Source: Massilia violaceinigra (GTDB taxonomy: Bacteria > Pseudomonadota > Gammaproteobacteria > Burkholderiales > Burkholderiaceae_D). Taken from it: a DNA stretch of 64,000 bases. Shown here one piece after another: positions 30,170-37,238 of the stretch (its first letter is position 1; every line of letters starts with the position of its first letter). The stretch covers positions 5,704,001-5,768,000 of the forward strand of contig NZ_CP024608.1 in NCBI RefSeq assembly GCF_002752675.1, written 5' to 3'. The notes beneath the pieces are model-generated. The model worked only from the letters and a program-made list of their open reading frames with translations. It was not told the origin of the DNA and searched no databases. Made by a program: the position numbers and the translations under genes.

Positions 30170-30422
30170 TTGAGCTCCTTATCGTTGTGGCCTCAGACAG
30201 TAGCATCGACCGCGAGCACGCCGCCCAACGACGCGATGGACGAACCATTCAGATGGACAGAGCGCAAAAATCGCGGACGGATGAAAGCGCTTCCACCCTG
30301 ATGGTTTTCCGATTCCCTTGTCGACAAGCTCGTCACCTCATCCGGCTAACCGAACGGCTCGCCTGCAGGAGTTCGTGGATAATTGATCTGGGTAACGATA
30401 CTCACGAAATTACGAAGGTCCG
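30170..30422. promoter_or_regulatory. Divergent intergenic region
   Basis: 253 bp between the DUF4386 gene (minus) and the diguanylate cyclase gene (plus); it must hold both promoters. The DUF4386 ribosome binding site (AAGGAG) and an AAGGTCC site before the cyclase ATG are visible. No promoter boxes stand out clearly. Confidence 0.4.
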
Positions 30423-31071
30423 ATGAAGAGTGTAATGGCTGCCAGAAACGAAATTGACGCTAGCGCACCCCCAAGCCGGATGCAACGCTTAGCCAGCCTG
30501 GTCCTTACCAACGACCGCGACCAACGACGGGCCATCACGATGGTGTTGACCACCACCGCCCTGTACGCGGTCTGTCTTGCTCTATTGAGCTTTGGCGTCC
30601 TCTATGACGTGTTTCCCATAGAGAACATCGTCATTCTCGCCCTGCTGCTGACACTGGCCGGTCCGGTTTTTTACTTCATCATACGCAGCGGCCTCAATCT
30701 CCATTTCAGCGAGCCCAAGCTTGCTTTCCCGCAGGCGCTGGTGGCGCAGTCCATGGTTGCGTTCGCCTATGCGGTGTGCGGCCCGATTCATTCCGCCACG
30801 ATCGTTTTCCTGGCCGTGGTCACCGTGTATGGCATGTTCGACATGAGCATGCGCCGGGTTCGCCTTGTCTTACTATATACCCTGACCGTGATGGGTCTTG
30901 TCATGGCATGGAAAGTGCGCACCGACCCGCACGTCTACCAGGGCCCGCTGGAACTCATGTATTTCGCCATGATGGCGACGTCCCTCACGGCCATCTCCAT
31001 GCTATCGATGCTGGTATCTAAAATGCGCAAACGTCTGCGCAGCCAGAAGGACGAGCTGGCCCGGGCGCTAG
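30423..31071 (+). pseudogene. Diguanylate cyclase, 5' part (six-TM sensor), interrupted by IS1380 element
   Basis: Codons 1-216 of a cyclase read cleanly up to ...KDELARAL at 31070. There are six hydrophobic segments (about 40-65, 70-92, 100-120, 123-143, 147-167 and 178-205), then a basic linker (KMRKRLRSQK) of the type that leads into a GGDEF domain. From 31072 the frame runs into the inserted element and continues as unrelated residues to a stop at 31460. The N-terminal half is therefore a membrane sensor without its enzyme. Joining codon 216 to the GAG at 32645 gives a continuous 384-aa protein. Confidence 0.9.
31068..31071. repeat. Target duplication, left copy (IS1380-type)
   Basis: CTAG, repeated at 32642-32645 on the other side of the element. 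Keeping one copy restores the cyclase reading frame, which supports these exact borders. Confidence 0.85.
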
Positions 31072-32641
31072 CCCGGATATTTCATGAGTCTGCCAATCTG
31101 AGGGCCGGGGTGCGCCGAACATGGCTGCGGCATGTTGATTGCTCGCTTCCTGGTGTCGGTTCTGCCGCGCGGCCTGATTGCAGACGTAACTCCCCCTACC
31201 CCCGTTGCTTTATAGCGTGCCGGGGACAGCACTTGGCGGGCTTATGGTGCCAGCGCGCGGGCGGCAGTGAGGAAGACGTGCTTGAGTGGATGTTGGGATG
31301 CGAGCATGACGCGCACGCGCCGCGTGTTGCGCACGACGGCCGCGCCGATCTTGAGCAGTTTGATGCGGATCGTCGCCGTGCAGGCGCGTGCCAGTTCCGT
31401 GCCAACCAAAGCCAGGCGGCGCAAATTGATCATCAGGGTATAGGCGAACGCTGCCAGTAGCAGCCGCAGTTGGTTGGCCTGGAATTTATGGCAGCTCGCA
31501 CGGCGTCCGAACAAATCGAGCTGCGCCTCCTTGATACGGTTCTCTGCTTCGCCACGGGCGCAATACACGCGTTCGTACAGTGCCTTGGGACCCCCAGTCA
31601 GGTTGGTGACGATGAAACGCGGGTTGGCGCCGCGCGCATCGTGTTCCAGCCGCGCGATGACGCGCCGTTGCCGATCCCACGTCCCCGCCGCATAAGTGAA
31701 TTCTCCAATCATGCGCTGCTTGGAACCGGCCTTCTGATACATCTCGGCCAGTGCCAGTTCGGCCAACTCTACTCGTTGCAGCAACGCTGAGTTCTTTTGC
31801 AAGCCGACGATATAGTGCAGCCCCCATTTCTCGAAGCGGCGCAGAGCTTGATGACGGCAGAACCCGGAATCGCCGCGCACGATGATGCGGATGCGTGGCC
31901 AAGCCTGGCGCAAGCGCCGGGAGATCAATTTGATTAATGCGCTGAGGATACCGGCCGGATCGCGGCTGCTGGGCCGCAAGACGCAGGCGAGGATATCCTG
32001 GCCACAAAAGACGTACAGCGGCAAGTAACAGTAATTGTCGTAGTAGCGGTGGAAGTGGGACTTCTCTTGCTCTCCATGCAGCGGCATGTGGGTGGCATCG
32101 ATGTCGAGCACCAGTTCCTTGGGCCGCTTAGCTTTGCTGGCGATGAACTGATCGAGCAGAACGCCATGCAGGGCGGCCGCCTGCGCGCGCGTGGAGGACG
32201 TTTCAAGCCGGCTCAGCGTCGGCGCCGAGGCCAAGTCATCGGCCCGGCCCACTGCCGTTTGCATGGCCAAGTCGCGGCGCAGCACATTGTGGTCACAGAC
32301 GTCCTCCCAGCCACAGCACAGGCCGTACACGCGCTGCGCGAGCAAGTCGCGCATGCTGTGCGAAACGCTGGCACGACGGCGTCGATCCTCGAATACGCGC
32401 GCAATCGCTTTGCTTAAGCCGATGCGCTGATCCACTTGGCGCAGCAGCAGAACCCCGCCGTCGCTGACGATGTCGCCGCCGTCGAATGACGCCTCAACGA
32501 CGCGCCGTCCAACCCTCCCCAACTTGATCGGTTCATTGGTACAATTTGGCATCGGCGGTCCCCGGTTGTGATTGGCGTCAGATACCAGTAACAACGCGCT
32601 TCGGCACGGGATCGCCGACCTCTACTCACGAAATATCCGGG
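31072..32641 (-). mobile_element. IS1380-family insertion sequence, about 1.57 kb
   Basis: Terminal inverted repeats are CCCGGATATTTCATGAGT at the left (31072-31089) and, reverse-complemented, CCCGGATATTTCGTGAGT at the right (32624-32641): 17 of 18 identical. CTAG is duplicated outside both ends. A single intact transposase gene lies on the minus strand, opposite to the host gene. The intact transposase and the perfectly restorable target gene point to a recent insertion. Confidence 0.93.
31242..32552 (-). CDS. IS1380-family DDE transposase
   Basis: About 436 aa from MPNCTNEPIKLGRVGRR (ATG at 32552); an upstream ATG at 32594 in the same frame would add 14 residues unlike the family. Features match IS1380 transposases: FDGGDIVSDGGVLLLRQVD near the start, a catalytic Asp in VLDIDATH, a second in IVRGDSGFCR, and the acidic RGEAENRIKE near the C-terminus, followed by a basic helical tail. 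There is no frameshift. Confidence 0.93.
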   Translation of the reverse strand: MPNCTNEPIKLGRVGRRVVEASFDGGDIVSDGGVLLLRQVDQRIGLSKAIARVFEDRRRRASVSHSMRDLLAQRVYGLCCGWEDVCDHNVLRRDLAMQTAVGRADDLASAPTLSRLETSSTRAQAAALHGVLLDQFIASKAKRPKELVLDIDATHMPLHGEQEKSHFHRYYDNYCYLPLYVFCGQDILACVLRPSSRDPAGILSALIKLISRRLRQAWPRIRIIVRGDSGFCRHQALRRFEKWGLHYIVGLQKNSALLQRVELAELALAEMYQKAGSKQRMIGEFTYAAGTWDRQRRVIARLEHDARGANPRFIVTNLTGGPKALYERVYCARGEAENRIKEAQLDLFGRRASCHKFQANQLRLLLAAFAYTLMINLRRLALVGTELARACTATIRIKLLKIGAAVVRNTRRVRVMLASQHPLKHVFLTAARALAP

Positions 32642-32645
32642 CTAG
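32642..32645. repeat. Target duplication, right copy (IS1380-type)
   Basis: CTAG, matching 31068-31071. Confidence 0.85.
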
Positions 32646-33151
32646 AGCGCATACAGGTCGCAGCAACCCACGATGAACTGACCGGGCTGGACAACCGGCG
32701 CCACATGATCACCCTGCTGGGGGAGCACATCACCAGGCGCTCGCGTGGCGGACCCGGCTTTGCGGTAGCGCTCGCCGATATCGACTTTTTTAAAAACGTT
32801 AACGATACCCATGGCCACCGTGTCGGTGACGAGGCACTGATGACATTCGCTCACCTGGCGCGCGCCCAGCTGCGCAGTACCGACATCGTCGCACGCTGGG
32901 GAGGCGAGGAATTCTTGCTGTTGCTGCCGGAAACTAACCCTCCGGGCGACCCGCACACCGCAATCGAGCGGCTGCGCGGGGCGCTTGCGGCGGCATCGGC
33001 CAGCGCCCATGTTCCAGAGCTGCGGATTGCTTTCTCGACCGGCTTGACACGCTACATCGACGGTGAACCGATCGATGACATGATAGAACGGGCCGACCGC
33101 GCGCTGTACGCAGCGAAGGACGCCGGGCGCAACCGGACTGTGGCGGCATAA
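32645..33151 (+). pseudogene. Diguanylate cyclase, 3' part with complete GGDEF domain
   Basis: Reads ERIQVAATHDELTGLDNRR and runs through a full GGDEF domain to ...AAKDAGRNRTVAA. The active site is GGEEF (in VARWGGEEFLLLLP). The inhibitory I-site RxxD is present as RSTD, five residues before it. So the enzyme domain itself should be able to make cyclic di-GMP and be product-inhibited. It is cut from its six-TM sensor by the IS1380 element. An open frame beginning at an ATG within the element (32546) continues in phase into this domain and would give a soluble protein of about 201 aa, so residual expression is possible. Confidence 0.88.
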
Positions 33152-33256
33152 GATGGCGGCCGGGGATGCGGCCAACTAGCCGCTCGACGTGCTCGAGGGA
33201 TCTTGGTGTGGATCGGCTTCCGCGCTACTCCTTGAAGTTTCATGATTTCCCCGGAG

Positions 33257-33595
33257 CTATTTAGAGCGGTTGAGCAAACCTACCTCGAATCCCTTCGGCC
33301 AATCCTCGGGTTTGCCAAGAGCGGCCTCTAGTATCCATTCCGGCGCTAAATTCTTATATTCTGGGTCAGCCGCAGAAATCATTACTAAGGCGAAATTTCC
33401 ACCTCGCACGCCGGCAATTAAATCGGATAGCCGCCTAAGCTCGGCTATCCACTCGACCATTTGCTTATCGAGAATTATTTCTACTTCATCAAGTAGTGGC
33501 GTCAGAGGCTCGACTACCGGATCGATGGAACGATTATCCACCGGGTTCTCATTGACTTGTTGAATTAACGTATGCGTCTTCTTCCCCTGCTCCAT
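33257..33595 (-). CDS. Hypothetical 112-aa protein
   Basis: ATG at 33595 with a strong purine-rich site (AAGGGGGAATA) upstream supports a real gene. The product MEQGKKTHTLIQQVNENP... is acidic and mostly helical with no signal peptide or membrane segment. The composition is more AT-rich than the neighbouring NRPS genes. Family not recognised. It lies 14 bp downstream of the stop of a short open frame that may be the remnant of an operon partner. Confidence 0.65.
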   Translation of the reverse strand: MEQGKKTHTLIQQVNENPVDNRSIDPVVEPLTPLLDEVEIILDKQMVEWIAELRRLSDLIAGVRGGNFALVMISAADPEYKNLAPEWILEAALGKPEDWPKGFEVGLLNRSK

Positions 33596-33609
33596 TATTC
33601 CCCCTTAAT

Positions 33610-33771
33610 TCATGAAGATAACGCCAGCCTTTCTAGCGTAACACACGCCCAGATACATTCGTCGGCAAAGCCATCTGGTCCCGCAGGTATGCCTAAATCA
33701 ATCATCACGCGTTTGGCCGGGCTTACGGCGGTAATCTGTGCGGATTGACGACCTTGCTCCCGCGGTCGACG
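33610..33771 (-). pseudogene. Possible gene remnant, C-terminal fragment
   Basis: A 53-codon open stretch ends in TGA at 33612-33610 with protein-like sequence (ITAVSPAKRVMIDLGIPAGP, then DGFADECIWACVTLERL). An in-frame ATG (33705) would give only 31 aa, with no clear ribosome binding site. It reads like the tail of a truncated gene upstream of the 112-aa gene. It could also be chance. Confidence 0.25.
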
Positions 33772-33885
33772 TCATGCAGCAGCAAGCACAACTCGCGCAG
33801 CCATTTTTTCGCACCCCGGATCGGGAGCGAGGCCCTGGCCCGGCCAGCGCTGTAGTGCGTGCAACGCTCAGCGCGCACCTTGCCG

Positions 33886-35649
33886 TCAGCCGTGCATCGC
33901 CGGGCGCTCCGGCACGTTCTGGAACTGGCGCGCCACCAGCCTCGCATAATAAGGATGAGAGCCTATCAATTCATGATGGTTTCCGGCGCCCGATATTCTT
34001 CCTCCCTCCAGAAAGTAAATGCAGTCCGCATGCATGACAGTGGCCAAACGATGCGCAACGACGATGTTGGTACGCCCCTGCATCAGCGATTCGAGCGCTG
34101 TTTTCACCTGGTGCTCGGTTTCGCTGTCCAGGTTCGAGGTCGCCTCATCCAGGATCAGGATGGCCGGGTTGCGCAAGAACATGCGGGCGATGGCGATCCG
34201 TTGCCGCTGGCCGCCAGAGAGGTTGTTGCCCTGCTCGATCAGCAGCGTGTCCAGTCCCTGCGGCATCTGGTCGATGAACGCCAGCGCACCGGCTTTTTCG
34301 GCGGCCGCCAGCACCATCGCGTCGGTGTACCGGCCATCCAGGCCGTAGGTGATGTTCTCGCGCACGCTGCCGGGCATGATCGGCGCCCCTTGGGCCACAT
34401 AGCCGATCTTGCTGCGCCAGTCGGCCAGCCCAAGCTGCCCTATCGGCACGCCGCCGTAAAGCAGCTCGCCTTCCGACGGCTGGTAAAAGCGCTCGATCAG
34501 AGACAGGATCGTGGTCTTGCCATTGCCGCTCGCCCCAACCAGCGCCGTCGTCGTCCCGGGCCGGAACACCAGATCGAGCCCTTCGAGGACCTTGCGCTCC
34601 TGGCCAGGGTAGGCAAACGACACGCCCCTGAACACCAGCGTGCCATCCCCGCTATCGCAGGTGGCGCGCGCGGCGCCCTGCTCTTCTTCGCGCTCGTCGA
34701 GCAGCGCGCCGATACGGCTGGACGCGCCCTTGGCCTTTTGCAGCTCCGCGGCGAAATTGGTGAGCTGGATCAGCGGCGCGGCCACGTTGAAGATGTAGAG
34801 GATGAAGGCGGTCAGGGTGCCGATGGTGATCGCCCCGCTGCTCACCCGGCCAGTCCCGTAGACCAGGATGATGATGATCGCCGCCGTCAGCGCCAGGCCG
34901 ATGACCGGTTCGAGCGCGGCGTTAATTTTCGAGGTCTTCAAGCCGAGGCGCCGCAGCTCCGCGATTTCCTCCCCGCTGCGTGCGCGCTCGCGCCCTTCCG
35001 CGGTGAACGCCTTGACCAGACGTATTTCGGAAAACACGTGGGTCAGGATGCCGCCCAGCTTGGCCGTGCGATCCTGCGTGCTGCGCGCCAGCCCTTCGAG
35101 CAGCAAGGCCAGGGGGACGACCACGCCGAAGGCGCCCGCCACGCAGCCGAGCAAGGTCAGAGTCAGGCGCACGTCGAGCATCAGCAGTACGCCAACCGAC
35201 CCACCCAGCAGCAGCACGCCGGTGAGCAGGTTCACCGCCTGCTTGGTGGCCAGGTCGGAAATGGCATCGCAGTCGCTCAACACGCGGCTGACACGCTCGC
35301 CCGTGCTGTCCTGGTCGAAGGCCGCCACCGGCAGCTTGAGCATCTTATCGACCAGCATGGCGCGCAGGCTCGCCACCAGCCCATGGCCGACGCGCGCCAG
35401 CAGGTAGGCCGACAGCGCCGACGCCAGCGCGGCGCCAACCAGAATCGCAGCCAGCAAGCCGATACTGAGCGGATCGGTCTTGCCTGCCGCCAGTTCGTCC
35501 ACCACGCGCCGCGCCAGCAAAGGAAAGCACAAGGTGCCGGCTGCCGACACCAGTGCAATGGCCGCGGCGGCGCCCAGCTGGCCCGCGGACGGCCGGGCGA
35601 CGCGCAGCAGCCGCCATAAAAGGCCGTACGACGTTGCGGCCCCGCTCAC
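33886..35649 (-). CDS. ABC exporter (fused membrane and ATPase domains), probable peptide export
   Basis: About 587 aa from a GTG at 35649 that overlaps the stop of the upstream gene as GTGA; the open frame extends far upstream but homology starts here. Residues about 20-310 form a type I exporter membrane domain with six hydrophobic segments. The ATPase domain follows with Walker A GASGNGKTT (Lys378), signature NLSGGQRQR, Walker B ILILDEATS and switch His in VVAHRLATV. This is the MsbA/BmrA-like half-transporter type that works as a homodimer in the inner membrane. As last gene of the NRPS operon it most likely exports the peptide and gives self-protection. This is inferred from context; the substrate is not visible in the sequence. 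Confidence 0.9.
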   Translation of the reverse strand: MSGAATSYGLLWRLLRVARPSAGQLGAAAAIALVSAAGTLCFPLLARRVVDELAAGKTDPLSIGLLAAILVGAALASALSAYLLARVGHGLVASLRAMLVDKMLKLPVAAFDQDSTGERVSRVLSDCDAISDLATKQAVNLLTGVLLLGGSVGVLLMLDVRLTLTLLGCVAGAFGVVVPLALLLEGLARSTQDRTAKLGGILTHVFSEIRLVKAFTAEGRERARSGEEIAELRRLGLKTSKINAALEPVIGLALTAAIIIILVYGTGRVSSGAITIGTLTAFILYIFNVAAPLIQLTNFAAELQKAKGASSRIGALLDEREEEQGAARATCDSGDGTLVFRGVSFAYPGQERKVLEGLDLVFRPGTTTALVGASGNGKTTILSLIERFYQPSEGELLYGGVPIGQLGLADWRSKIGYVAQGAPIMPGSVRENITYGLDGRYTDAMVLAAAEKAGALAFIDQMPQGLDTLLIEQGNNLSGGQRQRIAIARMFLRNPAILILDEATSNLDSETEHQVKTALESLMQGRTNIVVAHRLATVMHADCIYFLEGGRISGAGNHHELIGSHPYYARLVARQFQNVPERPAMHG

Positions 35650-37238
35650 AACATCAGTTCCATCTTGCCGAACAGGACATCGGCCTGCTTGCCCTGCCCG
35701 CGCACGGTCTTCTCGACGATGCGCGCTTCCTTGAACTGGGTCGACTCTTCGGAGTACATGATGCTGGTGATGTGCGTGAGCCAGGGTTCGGCCCCCATTG
35801 CGTAGATGAACAGGCGCTTCGGATCGAAGTATTCCTGCATCTTGAGGGCCTTGGCGGCGTCGCACCCATCGAGCCGGCGCGACTGGTCCTCGCCGCGGGT
35901 GAGCATTTTTTGCAGCAGGGGGCCGTACAGCCAGGTCGCCGGCGCGCCGACGCACTCCATGCCGAGGAACAGGCAGTCGATCCGCGGCATCATTTTCTTG
36001 AGCGGCTCGTAGAATTCCGGCGCCGGTGGATTCGAATCGGCGAAGAACAGGCACGCCGCGCCCTGCATCTCGATGCCGAAGGCGAGCTTGGTGCGAATAT
36101 CGAGATCGGCGTGTTCGCCGTAGAACGGCGCGCCGATGATGCGTCCACCCTCGAACTCCAGCGTTTCGTACTCGCCCAATTCCACCACGCGCCCGAAACC
36201 GCAGCGCAGCAGCATCAGCTTGAGCGATATATCCTGCAGGTTGCCGCCGCCGGCACGCCCCACCACCACGCAATCGACCTTGCTGCGCAGGCGCAGCAGC
36301 GTTTCGAAGACGATGTGATCCTGGTGCGGGTGCGTGATGAGCACATAATCGAGCCGCTCGGGCAGGTCGTCGAACGTGAAATGGTCGATGCGCGACTCGT
36401 CCGGGTAGCTGATCAAGGGATCGATCAGGATGCTCACGCCGCCGCACTCCATCAGCACGCAGGCATGGCCCAGGTAGCGGATGCGCACCGTGTCGGCCGG
36501 TCCGCCCCGATGGCCCTCGGCCACGCGGCGCTCGATGAACATGGTTTCCAGCAGCGGCATGTCGCGCGCCGGGTCATCCACGCGCGGGCGCAGCATTTCC
36601 ATCAGTTCGGCCGCATCGTGGGCGCCGCCGTGCAAGTGGTTCCACAGCGGGTCGCCGAACGGCAGGCGCAGTTCGACCGAGCTGTCGCGGCGCTTGATCT
36701 GCGGTGTACTGAGGACGAAAGTGCGCGGCTCGTAGGTCGCTTTTTCGAGCACGCAGGTTTGCAGCGAGGTGTCGTACAGCGGGCTGTCGTAAAACACCGA
36801 TTCGATGAAGCGCACATTGGGCTGTTTGCACAAATCGTACGACAGCTCGACGCCGTTGCGGATCTGCGGATCGATCTGGGCGTACAGGCCGGGCACGCCC
36901 GCGCCCTTGGCCTGGTTTTGCAGCATCTGGTACATCGCGCCGATGGCGTCGGCGCAGCGCAGTTGCGGCGCGCAGCGCTCCAGGGTGCGGTCGCGAAAGC
37001 GCGCCATGTCGGCCGGGTCGTCCGCGTAGTTGATGAACGGGCCGCCGAGCAGCTCCGGAATCAGCGCCGATTCCAGGTGCTGGGCCGGGTCTTCGATGAA
37101 CGACTCGAGCATGGCCAGGTGCGCGTGCTTGGTGTACAGGCTGAAAGTGAGGGGCGACACCAGATACGGATGCGCGAACCACGAATTGACCAGTGGGACG
37201 CTGCGAACATTCGGTGCGAGGGATTTCAGGGTTTTCAT
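35646..37238 (-). CDS. CmlA-like diiron beta-hydroxylase acting on carrier-bound amino acid
   Basis: 530 aa starting MKTLKSLAPNVRSVP at 37238 (ATGA overlap with the NRPS stop). The C-terminal half is a metallo-beta-lactamase fold with THPHQDH (His303, His305, Asp307, His308). CmlA of chloramphenicol biosynthesis has, as I recall, diiron ligands His305, His307, Asp309, His310, Glu377 and Asp403. Here Glu375 (GEHADL) and Asp401 (FFADSNPP) fall at the same offset of two. The Glu replaces the His of ordinary lactamase-fold hydrolases and marks the CmlA type. A possible last ligand is His489 (WLTHITS). The N-terminal about 240 residues match CmlA in size and would bind the NRPS. CmlA hydroxylates the beta carbon of an aminoacyl group on a carrier protein, so the peptide probably holds a beta-hydroxy residue. 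Which module it serves is not visible. Confidence 0.78.
   Translation of the reverse strand: MKTLKSLAPNVRSVPLVNSWFAHPYLVSPLTFSLYTKHAHLAMLESFIEDPAQHLESALIPELLGGPFINYADDPADMARFRDRTLERCAPQLRCADAIGAMYQMLQNQAKGAGVPGLYAQIDPQIRNGVELSYDLCKQPNVRFIESVFYDSPLYDTSLQTCVLEKATYEPRTFVLSTPQIKRRDSSVELRLPFGDPLWNHLHGGAHDAAELMEMLRPRVDDPARDMPLLETMFIERRVAEGHRGGPADTVRIRYLGHACVLMECGGVSILIDPLISYPDESRIDHFTFDDLPERLDYVLITHPHQDHIVFETLLRLRSKVDCVVVGRAGGGNLQDISLKLMLLRCGFGRVVELGEYETLEFEGGRIIGAPFYGEHADLDIRTKLAFGIEMQGAACLFFADSNPPAPEFYEPLKKMMPRIDCLFLGMECVGAPATWLYGPLLQKMLTRGEDQSRRLDGCDAAKALKMQEYFDPKRLFIYAMGAEPWLTHITSIMYSEESTQFKEARIVEKTVRGQGKQADVLFGKMELML

Noticed and set aside
33723..33947. 74-codon minus-strand frame downstream of the ABC exporter
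   Set aside because: It overlaps the end of the exporter gene, has an Arg/Trp/Ser-rich translation typical of a shadow frame, and no start signal.
33886..36447. 853-codon frame as a longer ABC transporter
   Set aside because: The first about 265 codons are antiparallel-free shadow of the hydroxylase gene in another phase; transporter homology begins at the GTG at 35649.
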